Source: Lentisphaerota bacterium (GTDB taxonomy: Bacteria; Verrucomicrobiota; Kiritimatiellia; UBA8416; JAIOPI01). Taken from it: 64,000 bases of DNA. Positions 44,309 to 53,900 of this stretch are shown here, piece after piece (the first letter of the stretch is position 1; every line of letters starts with the position of its first letter). The DNA is taken from contig JAIOPI010000021.1 in the NCBI GenBank assembly GCA_021413965.1, forward strand, positions 156,671-220,670, read 5' to 3'. The notes under the pieces were generated by a model that saw only the letters and a program-made list of their open reading frames with translations, did not search any database and had not been told where the DNA came from. The position numbers were made by a program, and so were the translations under genes.

Positions 44309-45817
44309 ATGACGATGACGACCCAAGCGCTGGCGCCGTGCCCGATTTTAATCGGGGGCGTCTGGAGCACGCCGCAAACGGCGACTACCAACAAGGTGTA
44401 CAATCCGTCCACGGGCGAAGTCATTGCCGAGGCGCCGATGTGCGGCGCGGACGTGGTGGACGCGGCCGTGCGCGCGGCGGAGGCTGCCGGCCAGGACTGG
44501 GCCGAGACGCCGCCGGCGGAGCGGGCACGGATTCTGTTTCGCTACAAGATGCTGCTGGAGGATCATTTCGAGGAGCTGGCCCGCAGCGTGACGCGTGAGC
44601 ACGGCAAGACCATCACGGAGGCGCGGGGCGATGTGCGGCGGGGCATCGAGGTCGTCGAGTATGCCTGCGGCGCGCCCGAGTTGCTCAAGGGCGAGATCCT
44701 TGAGAATGTCGCGCGCGGGATCGACTGCGACCTGGTCAAGCAGCCGGTTGGCATCTGCGTCGGGATTTGCCCCTACAACTTTCCCGCCCTGGTGCCGATG
44801 TGGATGTATCCGCTTGCGCTGGCGTGCGGCAATACGTTCATACTCAAGCCGAGCGAGAAGGTGCCGCTGACGGGCATCCGGCTCATCGAATTGCTGGTGC
44901 AGGCGGGGCTGCCCAAGGGCGTGCTCAACGTCGTGCACGGCGGGCGCGAGTGCGTGGACGCGCTGCTCACACATCCCAAGGTGCGGGCGATTTCTTTCGT
45001 CGGATCCTCGCCGGTGGCGAAGTACATCTTCGAGACCGGCACGCAACACGGCAAGCGCGTGCAGGCGGCCGGCGGGGCGAAGAACTTCGTCTTCGTCATG
45101 CCGGATGCAGATTTCGACAACTCGGTCACGGGGCTGATCGACGCGGCGTTTGGCTGCGCCGGGCAGCGCTGCATGGCGGGGTCGACCGCGGTGACCATCG
45201 GCAAGGCCGCGGACCGCCTGCTGCCGGATCTGGCCCGGGCCGTGCGCGCGATCACGGTGGGGCCGACGGACCGCGATCCGTCCGCGAAGATGGGCGCCGT
45301 GATCTCGGCACAGCACCGCGACCGCGTGGTGGGACTGGTCGAACGCAGCGTGCAGGAGGGGGCGAGCCTGCTGGTGGACGGCCGCGGCGTCAAGGTGCCC
45401 GCGCACCCGGGCGGTTTCTATCTTGGGCCCTGTGTGGTGGATGAGGTGCGCGCGGGGATGGCCATCGCGAAGGAGGAAGTGTTTGGCCCGGTGCTCAACG
45501 TGATGCATGTCGAGGATCTTGAGGGGGCCATGGCGATGGCCAACGAGGTCCACTTCGGAAATGGCGCCTGCATCTACACGCAATCAGGCAAGGCGGCGCG
45601 GGAGTTCCGGCACCGGATCAAGGCCGGGATGGTGGGCATCAACGTCGGCGTGCCGGCCCCGCTTGCATATTTCCCGTTCAGCGGCTGGGATTATTCGTTT
45701 TTTGGCGACCTGCACCTGCAGGGCCGCGAGGGCATCATGTTCTACACGCGCCAGAAGGTGACCACCTCCCGCTGGTTCCGTTACGGCGAAGGCGATATCT
45801 GGCATAAGGAGAAGTGA
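44309..45817 (+). CDS. mmsA: CoA-acylating (methyl)malonate-semialdehyde dehydrogenase
   Basis: 502 residues, aldehyde dehydrogenase superfamily. YNPSTGEVIAEAP, GICPYNFPALVPMWM, ISFVGSSPVAKYIFE and the catalytic FGCAGQRCMAGS are the MmsA-type blocks; the Q-R-C-M context distinguishes it from ordinary aldehyde dehydrogenases. It turns methylmalonate semialdehyde into propionyl-CoA and malonate semialdehyde into acetyl-CoA, using NAD+ and CoA. This is the exit step of the pyrimidine branch and feeds the methylcitrate genes downstream. Confidence 0.9.
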   Translation: MTMTTQALAPCPILIGGVWSTPQTATTNKVYNPSTGEVIAEAPMCGADVVDAAVRAAEAAGQDWAETPPAERARILFRYKMLLEDHFEELARSVTREHGKTITEARGDVRRGIEVVEYACGAPELLKGEILENVARGIDCDLVKQPVGICVGICPYNFPALVPMWMYPLALACGNTFILKPSEKVPLTGIRLIELLVQAGLPKGVLNVVHGGRECVDALLTHPKVRAISFVGSSPVAKYIFETGTQHGKRVQAAGGAKNFVFVMPDADFDNSVTGLIDAAFGCAGQRCMAGSTAVTIGKAADRLLPDLARAVRAITVGPTDRDPSAKMGAVISAQHRDRVVGLVERSVQEGASLLVDGRGVKVPAHPGGFYLGPCVVDEVRAGMAIAKEEVFGPVLNVMHVEDLEGAMAMANEVHFGNGACIYTQSGKAAREFRHRIKAGMVGINVGVPAPLAYFPFSGWDYSFFGDLHLQGREGIMFYTRQKVTTSRWFRYGEGDIWHKEK

Positions 45818-45910
45818 GAAAGGGGGGGCGGGGAGCCAAGGTTCAGGATTCAAAATTTGGGACAGTCTTACCTGAACCCCGAACCCTCCCGCCTACCCAA
45901 GGAGGCAAAC

Positions 45911-47293
45911 ATGTCATTGCTGATCAAAAATGGCGAGATTGTCACGTCGGGCGATCGGTTTGTGGCGGATGTGTACTGCGAGGGCGAAACCATCACGCGC
46001 ATCGGGCGCGGGCTGGAGGCGCCCAAGGATGCGACGGTGATCGACGCGCGCGGGAAATACGTCTTCCCGGGCTTCATCGATCCGCATGTGCACATTCACC
46101 TCCCGTTCATGGGCACCTACGCCAAGGATACGTACACGACCGCCAGCCAGGCCGCGCTGGTGGGCGGCACGACGACGCTGATCGAAATGGTCTGCCCCAG
46201 CCGCAAGGACCCGGTGCTCAAGTCGTACGAGCTGTGGCTGGGCAAGGCCGAGGGCAAGAGCGCCTGCGATTTCACGTTTCACATGGGCGTCTCACGCTAC
46301 GATGACGTGGTCGAGGCCGAGCTGAACGAGATCGTCAAGAGCGGCATCAGCAGTTTCAAGATTTTCCTGGCGTACAAGGACTTCTTCGGCGTGACCGACC
46401 AGGAACTGTCCAATGTGCTGCGCCTGGCGAAGCGGCTGGGCGTGATCGTGACGGCGCACTGCGAGAATGCGGACCTGGTGTTCGAGCTGCAGAAGCGCCT
46501 GCTGGGCGAAGGCAAGACCGGCCCGAAGTGGCATTACTGGAGCCGGCCGCCGCTGGTGGAAGCCGAGGGGGTGCACCACCTGGGAACGTTTGCCCAGATG
46601 CATGGGACGCACGTCTACGTCGTCCACACGAGTTGCGAGGAATCGCTGCACGCGGCCCTGCGCGCCAGGGAACGCGGCGTGAACATCTGGGTCGAGACGC
46701 TCATCCAGTATCTCACGCTGGACATGCGCGACGCCGAGCGCCCGGCGTTCCAGGGCTCCAAGTTCGTCATGTCACCGCCGCTGCGCGACGTACGCAACCA
46801 GGAGGTATTCTGGAACGCGTTGCGCCAGGGAATGGTCAGCACGGTGGCAACCGACCACGCCCCCTTTGACTTCAAGGGCCAGAAGGACATGGGCAAGGCC
46901 GACTTCACCAGGATTCCGAACGGGATTCCGTCCCTGGAGGATCGCGTAACGGTGCTGTGGACGCACGGCGTTGACCAGGGCCGCCTGAATCTGCACCAGT
47001 TCGTGGACTGCGGCAGCACGCAGGCGGCGAAACTGTTCGGCCTGTTCCCCCGCAAAGGCACGATCGCGGTGGGCAGCGACGCCGATCTCGTCGTCTGGGA
47101 TGCGAAGTACCGCGGCAAGATCACGGCGCGCAAGCAGCACATGAATGTGGATTACAACCCGTTCGAGGGCTGGGCCATCACGGGGCGGCCGCACGCGGTG
47201 ACCGTGCGCGGCGAGGTGGCGGCGAAGGACGGCAAGTTCATCGGAACCATTGGGCGGGGCAAGCTGATCAAGCGCGATCCGACGCATTTCTGA
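45911..47293 (+). CDS. hydA: Dihydropyrimidinase
   Basis: 460 residues of the cyclic amidohydrolase family. Metal site: GFIDPHVHIHLPF (two His), the Lys to be carboxylated in SSFKIFLAYKD (~150), TAHCENADL, VVHTSCEE and VATDHAPFDFKG (Asp). It opens 5,6-dihydrouracil or dihydrothymine to N-carbamoyl-beta-amino acids. ATG 45911 has GGAGG 5 nt before it; the longer frame lacks one. It sits after MmsA in the operon and is followed by a GC-rich nested repeat. Confidence 0.9.
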   Translation: MSLLIKNGEIVTSGDRFVADVYCEGETITRIGRGLEAPKDATVIDARGKYVFPGFIDPHVHIHLPFMGTYAKDTYTTASQAALVGGTTTLIEMVCPSRKDPVLKSYELWLGKAEGKSACDFTFHMGVSRYDDVVEAELNEIVKSGISSFKIFLAYKDFFGVTDQELSNVLRLAKRLGVIVTAHCENADLVFELQKRLLGEGKTGPKWHYWSRPPLVEAEGVHHLGTFAQMHGTHVYVVHTSCEESLHAALRARERGVNIWVETLIQYLTLDMRDAERPAFQGSKFVMSPPLRDVRNQEVFWNALRQGMVSTVATDHAPFDFKGQKDMGKADFTRIPNGIPSLEDRVTVLWTHGVDQGRLNLHQFVDCGSTQAAKLFGLFPRKGTIAVGSDADLVVWDAKYRGKITARKQHMNVDYNPFEGWAITGRPHAVTVRGEVAAKDGKFIGTIGRGKLIKRDPTHF

Positions 47294-47316
47294 AGCCTGG
47301 ATACAGGCGGGGGAGG

Positions 47317-47380
47317 AACCCACCCCCCGCTGGCACGGCCCCCTCCGGGGGAGGGGTGCCTAACGGGCGGGGTGGGGGTT
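47317..47380. repeat. GC-rich nested inverted repeat between dihydropyrimidinase and PrpB genes
   Basis: Outer imperfect arms AACCCACCCCCCGC (47317-47330) and GCGGGGTGGGGGTT (47367-47380) enclose a tight inner hairpin CCCCTCC-GGG-GGAGGGG (47340-47356). It fills almost the whole gap after dihydropyrimidinase. It may attenuate transcription into the methylcitrate genes; there is no T run. Confidence 0.45.
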
Positions 47381-47399
47381 CGAAGGGGAGGGCTGGACG

Positions 47400-48275
47400 T
47401 TGAGTGCCGGTGAGAAATTTCGCGCCGCCGTGGAGGCCGAGCGGCCCCTGCAGGTGGTGGGCGTGATCAACGCGTATGCGGCGCGCATGGCGGAGCGTGT
47501 CGGCTACCGTGCGCTTTACGTGTCGGGTGCCGGCGTTGCCAACGCCTCCTATGGGCTGCCCGACCTGGGGTTCACCACGCTGGCGGATGTGATCGCGGAT
47601 GTGAAGCGCATCGCGGCCGCCACGGCACTGCCCTTGCTCGTCGATGTCGACACGGGCTGGGAGGATCCGGCCGCCACGGTGCGGGCAATGATCGAAGCGG
47701 GCTCGGGTGCCATGCAGATTGAAGACCAGATTTCAGCCAAGCGCTGCGGGCATCGACCGAACAAGCAGGTGGTCTCCACGGACGACATGGTCGCTCGTCT
47801 GCGCACCGCCGTCACGGCGCGCACGGATCCCTCCTTCGTCATCATGGCGCGCACGGATGCCGTGGCCATGGAAGGCCTGGAGGCGGCGATTTCCCGCGCG
47901 CGGCGCTATGTTGAAGCCGGCGCGGACATGATCTTTGCCGAGGCGCTCGCGTCACGCGAGGACTTCGCCGCTTTCGCGCGAGCCTTGCCGGTGCCTGTGC
48001 TGGCGAACATGACCGAGTTCGGCAAGAGCCCGCTATTGTCGGCCGCGGAACTCGGAACGCTCGGCATTCGCCTCGCGCTCTATCCGTTGTCTGCCTTTCG
48101 CGCCATGAATGCCGCGGCGCTGAACGTCTTTCAGGCCATTCGGCAAGAGGGCGGACAACAGCGGGTCCTGGAGAGCATGCAGACGCGGGCGGAGCTATAC
48201 GAATTTCTGGGTTACGAGGCGTACGAGCGCGAGGCTGATGCGAGGCGGGCGGCCGAGTCGCGGGCCGTGGAATAA
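47400..48275 (+). CDS. prpB: 2-methylisocitrate lyase
   Basis: 291 residues, isocitrate lyase/PEP mutase family. LYVSGAGVANASYGLPD (active-site loop), DVDTGWEDP, QIEDQISAKRCGHRPNK (catalytic Cys with the PrpB-type context) and RTDAVAMEGLEAAI are present. It splits 2-methylisocitrate into pyruvate and succinate, the last step of the methylcitrate cycle. The start is TTG 47400 with GGGGAGGG 7 nt upstream; no usable ATG lies near. 106 nt after dihydropyrimidinase. Confidence 0.9.
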   Translation: MSAGEKFRAAVEAERPLQVVGVINAYAARMAERVGYRALYVSGAGVANASYGLPDLGFTTLADVIADVKRIAAATALPLLVDVDTGWEDPAATVRAMIEAGSGAMQIEDQISAKRCGHRPNKQVVSTDDMVARLRTAVTARTDPSFVIMARTDAVAMEGLEAAISRARRYVEAGADMIFAEALASREDFAAFARALPVPVLANMTEFGKSPLLSAAELGTLGIRLALYPLSAFRAMNAAALNVFQAIRQEGGQQRVLESMQTRAELYEFLGYEAYEREADARRAAESRAVE

Positions 48276-48338
48276 GGGTGATACAGAGGGGCGGGCGGCG
48301 GCGGCGCGGCCCCGCAGGTGGGCAAGGGGAGGGGGGGC

Positions 48339-49460
48339 ATGACGACGGACTTTGCCAGGGGATTGGAAGGCGTTATCGCCGGGCAGACTGCGGTTTCCAT
48401 TATCGACGAAGATGCTGGCGGCCTGCAGTATCGCGGGTATCCGCTGAACGAATTGACGGATCGCGCGACGTTCGATGAGGTGGCGTATCTGCTGTTGCGG
48501 GGCGAGCTTCCGAACGCGGCAAGCTTGCAGGCGTATCGGCAGGACCTGCGGCGCCTGCGTGCACTGCCGGCCGGGCTGAAGGCGGTGCTGGAGTTGCTGC
48601 CGAAGACTGCGCATCCGATGGATGTGCTTCGCACCGGATGCTCGGTGCTGGGGTGCCTGGAGCCGGAGACGGCGAAGGAGCCGGGCTTTCACGTGGCGGA
48701 CCGGTTGCTGGCCATCTTTCCAGGCATGCTGATGTACTGGTACGCGCACGCCCACCACGGCCGGCGCCTGGTGATCGACGCGCCCTCGCCAAGCATCGCG
48801 GGCCAGTTCCTGCATCTGCTGCATGGCCGCCCGCCCGACGCGTTGCACCTGCAGGCGCTGGAGGCGTCGCTGATCCTGTACGCCGAGCACGAGTTCAATG
48901 CGTCCACCTTTACGGCGCGGACGGTGACGTCGACGCTCTCGGACTTCTACTCCGCCGTGACGGCGGCCATCGGCGCCTTGCGCGGTCCGCTGCACGGCGG
49001 GGCGAATGAGGCGGCCATGGACCTGATCGACAGCTACCGCACGCCGGACGAGGCGGAGGCCGGCATCATGGGGCGGCTGGGCCGCAAAGAGAAAATCATG
49101 GGCTTCGGCCACCGGGTGTACAAGCACCGCGATCCGCGCTCGGATGTGATCAAGGTGTGGGCGCAGCGCCTGGCGTCGATGTCGGATGATGGGGGCCGTC
49201 AGTTCGCGGTGGCCGAGCGTATCGAGCAGGTGCTGCGGCGCGAGAAGCAGCTGTTCCCGAATCTCGACTTCTACAGTGCCGTGGTCTACAACCGCATGGC
49301 GATTCCAACCTTCCTGTTCACTCCGCTATTCGTGATGGCGCGCGTGGCCGGGTGGTCGGCGCACATTCTGGAGCAGCGTTCGGACAACCGCCTGATCCGC
49401 CCCATGTCGGTGTATACCGGGCCCGCTTTGCGCAAGGTGAAACCGCTGGCTGACCGGTGA
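48339..49460 (+). CDS. prpC: 2-methylcitrate synthase (citrate synthase family)
   Basis: 373 residues, about the size of short citrate/methylcitrate synthases. [54 protein letters not shown] (His) and [15 protein letters not shown] (His, Arg) mark the active site, with a late Asp in [16 protein letters not shown]. In this operon propionyl-CoA plus oxaloacetate is the likely reaction; sequence alone does not exclude plain citrate synthase. GGGGGG precedes the ATG at 48339. Confidence 0.85.
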   Translation: MTTDFARGLEGVIAGQTAVSIIDEDAGGLQYRGYPLNELTDRATFDEVAYLLLRGELPNAASLQAYRQDLRRLRALPAGLKAVLELLPKTAHPMDVLRTGCSVLGCLEPETAKEPGFHVADRLLAIFPGMLMYWYAHAHHGRRLVIDAPSPSIAGQFLHLLHGRPPDALHLQALEASLILYAEHEFNASTFTARTVTSTLSDFYSAVTAAIGALRGPLHGGANEAAMDLIDSYRTPDEAEAGIMGRLGRKEKIMGFGHRVYKHRDPRSDVIKVWAQRLASMSDDGGRQFAVAERIEQVLRREKQLFPNLDFYSAVVYNRMAIPTFLFTPLFVMARVAGWSAHILEQRSDNRLIRPMSVYTGPALRKVKPLADR

Positions 49461-49513
49461 AGATGGAGGCGGCAGGGCATGGTCACCATGAGGCACAGGG
49501 AGGCGATAACGGC

Positions 49514-50950
49514 TTGAGTGCACCCGTTTCCAATGTCCGTCCGCCGCCCGATGACGTGCTTGTGCGGATTGCCGAGTATGTGACCGGGACGGCGATCGAG
49601 AGCGCCGAGGCTTATGACACGGCGCGCTACTGCCTGATGGACAGCCTGGGGTGCGCCATGTTGGCGCTGAAGTTTCCGGAGTGCGTGAAGCGCCTCGGTC
49701 CGATCGTGCCGGGGGCTACCCTGGCCGGCGGGGCGCGGGTGCCGGGCACGGCGTTCGAACTGGAGCCGGTACAGGCCGCGTTCAACATCGGCGCGCTCAT
49801 GCGCTGGCTGGATTTCAATGACACCTGGCTGGCGGCCGAGTGGGGACATCCATCCGACAACCTGGGCGGCATTCTGGCCGTGGCGGACTGGCTGAGCCGC
49901 GGCGGGAACGGTGGGGCGAGCCCCACCATGCGCGACGTGCTAACGGCGGCGATCAAGGCGCACGAGATCCAGGGCGTGCTGGCACTGGCCAACAGCTTCA
50001 ACCGCGCCGGAATGGACCACGTCCTGCTGGTGCGCGTTGCCACGGCGGCCGTTGTGACGGGCCTGCTGGGGGGACATCGCGGGCAGATCATCAACGCGGT
50101 GTCGAACGCCTGGGCGGATGGCGGGGCCCTGCGCGTCTACCGCCACGCGCCGAACACGGGGCCGCGCAAGTCATGGGCGGCGGGGGACGCGACCAGTCGC
50201 GGCGTGTGGCATGCGCTGGGCGCCCTGCGTGACGAGCCGGGGTATCCCGGGGCACTGTCCACCAAGACGTGGGGGTTTCAGGACGCGCTGTACCGTGGCC
50301 AGGCCATCACGCTGGCGCGACCGTTCGGGTCATACGTCATGGAAAATGTGCTGTTCAAGATCGCGTTTCCGGCGGAGTTTCACGCGCAGACGGCGGTCGA
50401 ATGCGCCTTCGCGCTGCATCCGGCGGTCAAGGACAAGTGGTCGCAGATTACGCGGATCGAGATCACCACGCACGAGTCCGCCCTGCGCATCATCGATAAG
50501 TCGGGCCCGCTGCACAACCCGGCGGATCGCGATCACTGCCTTCAGTACATGACGGCCATCGGTTTGATATTCGGCGAGCTCACGGCGGCGCATTACGAAG
50601 ATGACGTCGCGACGGATCCGCGCATCGACGCGCTGCGGGCCGTCACGGTGGTGAAGGAGGATCCGGCCTACAGCCGTGATTACCTGGACCCGGACAAGCG
50701 CTCGATTGCCAACGCGGTGCAGGTGGTGTTTGCGGATGGAACGCGAACGGATCGGATCGCCGTGGAGTATCCGCTTGGCCACCGGCGCCGGCGGGCCGAG
50801 GGCATACCGCTCCTGCGGCGCAAGTTCACGTCGGCGCTGGCCCCCGTCTTTACCCCCGAGCGTGCCGCCGCGATCGGCGGCGCATGGGCGGACTCCGACC
50901 GCCTGAGCGCGATGCGCGTCGCGGACTTCATGGGCTTGTGGACGATCTGA
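49514..50950 (+). CDS. prpD: 2-methylcitrate dehydratase
   Basis: 478 residues, MmgE/PrpD family, near the usual PrpD size of ~480. [22 protein letters not shown] begins as PrpD proteins do; [37 protein letters not shown] and [12 protein letters not shown] are family blocks. It dehydrates 2-methylcitrate to 2-methylaconitate. I chose TTG 49514, with GGGAGG 10 nt before it; GTG 49457 or ATG 49463 would add an atypical 17-19-residue N-terminus, but would abut PrpC. The hydratase (AcnB, or AcnD/PrpF) is not in the window. Last gene of the operon. Confidence 0.85.
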   Translation: MSAPVSNVRPPPDDVLVRIAEYVTGTAIESAEAYDTARYCLMDSLGCAMLALKFPECVKRLGPIVPGATLAGGARVPGTAFELEPVQAAFNIGALMRWLDFNDTWLAAEWGHPSDNLGGILAVADWLSRGGNGGASPTMRDVLTAAIKAHEIQGVLALANSFNRAGMDHVLLVRVATAAVVTGLLGGHRGQIINAVSNAWADGGALRVYRHAPNTGPRKSWAAGDATSRGVWHALGALRDEPGYPGALSTKTWGFQDALYRGQAITLARPFGSYVMENVLFKIAFPAEFHAQTAVECAFALHPAVKDKWSQITRIEITTHESALRIIDKSGPLHNPADRDHCLQYMTAIGLIFGELTAAHYEDDVATDPRIDALRAVTVVKEDPAYSRDYLDPDKRSIANAVQVVFADGTRTDRIAVEYPLGHRRRRAEGIPLLRRKFTSALAPVFTPERAAAIGGAWADSDRLSAMRVADFMGLWTI

Positions 50951-50954
50951 CGGA

Positions 50955-53900
50955 TCAGCGGAAACTGAACACCGTCGTGTCGGGGGTGGTCCACTCGAAG
51001 GCCCCGATGTCGGTCTGTCCCAGGCGCGGTTCGCCCAGAATATCCGTCAACGGCACGAGCGCGTTCTCAGTCGTCGCCTGGCCGGCGTTGCGTGTGGGCG
51101 ACGCCCGGCCCGGCTTGAATCCGATGGACTGGCTCGTGCTGGTCGACACGAAGGGGACGGCCAACACGCCGGTCACGTTGGCATCCAGCCCCAGCGTGGC
51201 ATCCTCGATGTCCCAGGGCGAACCGCCGCTGGTCTGGAAGACGCAGTGCTCGATCGTGACCGTGCCCAGCGTGCCGGCATCCTTCACGGGCGTGGCGCCA
51301 TTGTTGGCGGTCCAGAAGAGACAGTTAATGAACGTCTGAGAGTGCGCCACGCTGGGCCCGGAGGGGTGCCAGTAGCTGACGCCGCTATCCGTGTGGGTCG
51401 AGTTGTAGAAGGTGCAATTCACGGCGGTGATGTCCACGGTGCCGCCCTGCGCCTCGCACACCCGGGCCCCGCCTGTGCTGTTGGCGAAGAGGCTGTTGAC
51501 CATTGTGAGCGTCCACGCGGCATTGACGCCTTGCACGAGGTTGCCGCCGTTGGCGTAGCCGTTGTCAAAGAAGCGGCAGCGGTCGAGGGACAGCTGCCCA
51601 CCCTCCTGCATGTCGAATCCGGCCGTGCCCATCGCATTGTTCCGGACCAGGCATTGCGCGAGGGCCATGGCGCTGACCTGGGAGAAGAGCGGTGTGGCGC
51701 CAGCGAAGCGCTGCAGCACGAGGCCCTCGCAGCGGCCGGAGCCGCCGAGCAGCGAGGTGGAGCGTACGACATTGGCGCCGTCAAGAATCGTCGACCAGGT
51801 GGCCACATCGTGCGTGAAGAAGTCCGGGCTGTATCCGCCCGCGATGCACAGGCCCTCGGTGCTGTTAAGCCGGGCGTTGCCGGCGATCACATACGTTCCG
51901 GCCGCGACGTAGATGTTCGTGAGCGTGCCGCGCTGTGCGATGGCATTGGTCAGCGTGGCGAACGGTCGCGCCGGGGAGCCTTCGCCGCTCACGTCGCTGC
52001 CCGTGGTGGAAACGTACACCGCGCTGCCGCCCGGCACGACCCGCAACCGCCAGGAGGCCGAATCCACGCCGACGGCATTGCTGGCCACGATCGTCATCGT
52101 ATAGGGCGTGGATGCATACACAGGGTTCGTCCACGTGACCACGCCGCTGACGGGGTTGATGGTGGCGCCCAGCGCGGCCGTGGCCGAGTCCAGGGTCCAG
52201 GTGGGCAAGGGCAGGCCCGCGACCAGCTGGGGCGTCGGGCCGGTATAGTTCGTCGCGGCCGCGGTGACCGCCGCGTTGGTGACGGAGCTGTCGAGAATGA
52301 CGGGGGCCTCGTTGCCGCGACCGATGAACGTTTCGACATCGGACCAGGCTTCGCCGGCAGAGTTCGTCGCGAACGCGGCGTAATAGTAGGTCTGCCCGGC
52401 GATGAGATTGCTGATGATGGTGCTGAACGCGCCGGGATTCATGCCGCCCAATGACCGACTCTCGGTCCAGAGGTTCTGATCGGTCTCGCCGTTGATCGGG
52501 CCCCAGTAGAAGGAAACGGCAGTCGCCGCCGTGCCGGTGGATGTCAGGAGGCCCCCCAGCGAGGCCTCGAAGGGGCTCGTGTACGTCACGCCGCTGCCGG
52601 AGGTGACCGTGGGCGCCACGTCATCGTCCAGGATTGTGACGGTTGCGCAGGCCGATGTCACCGGAATGGAGCAGTTCTGCGTGTCAACGAGGCATACGGA
52701 GAAATACTGATCCCCTTCCGCCCGGCCGTCATTCGCGATGGGAATGGTCCACGTCTTGGTGGTGCCGCTGGACGGGGGCGGCCAGCGCGTATTACCCGCC
52801 ACGGTGGTGAAGTCGCTCCCCGCCACGGCGGTGCCATCGGAGGTGGCGTACCACACGCGAACATCCTTGTCGGTGTCGCGGGAAATGATCACGGTAATGG
52901 TCTTGCTGCCTGCCGCTTCGGCCACCGTGTACGGAGCCCCGACGAAGAAAATCTCGGGCAAGGGGTCTTCATCCACGATCGTTACGGTGTGCGTCGTCGT
53001 GCTTCCCAGGCCGGCGTTAACCGGGTACGACAGCTGGATCTGAAACGTCTCGTCGTCCTCATCCCGCGCGTCGTTGACCACGTTGACGTAGAGCGTCGTG
53101 CTCGTCACCCCGGGGGCCATGGAGACCGTGCCATTGGCGAGCGTATAATCGCTGCGCGAGCCTCCGTTGTCCGCCGTTCCGTCCGTGATGGAATAGTTGA
53201 CGGTGATCGTCGATGCCGAGGGGTTGGAAACCGTGATCAGGATGCCGGCTGGGGAACTGGTTTCAGGCCACGTGGTGGCGGCCCGGTCGAACTGGACGGT
53301 CGTCAGGGGTGACGTAATGGTTGCGGTCGTGGTCGGTTGTGTCAGGTCGTAGTTGCCGGCATCGGCGCCGTCGAGCACGAGTCCGCTGATGAACACCGTC
53401 TTGCCCGTGCCTGCAGTCGGATCTGCAAAGGCGCCGGTGCCGCCGCTCGTGTTCAACGTGACCAGATCGGGGCTGATGACGCCGACCAATGCGGCTGCGG
53501 CCGTGTTCAGCGTGGCCTCTGTCGTGCCGTCATAGGTCTTGTTGCTGGCCGTGATGCCGGAGACGGTGACGGGCCGAGCCGTGACCGTCACGGTGCCGCC
53601 GAGTCCGGTCACCGTGTAGTTGCCGGCGGCGGACCCGCCCAGCACGGTGGGGGACGTCTTGAAGGTGGCGACGGCGCCCGACCATGGCGACGACGAACTG
53701 ACCGTGCCGCCGGAGGCGGCCGCTCCCGTGGCCGACACAATCTTCTCCATGGCGTAGACTTTGGCGTTGTTGGCCGCTGTGCTGTTGGAAGACTGAGCAT
53801 TGGCGACCGCCACGAAGGCATTGTTGGGCGTACCGAGCGTGTAGCTGCTGCTGACCAGTCCCACGCCGCCGATCCACAACTCGTTACCCTGGGATGTTGA

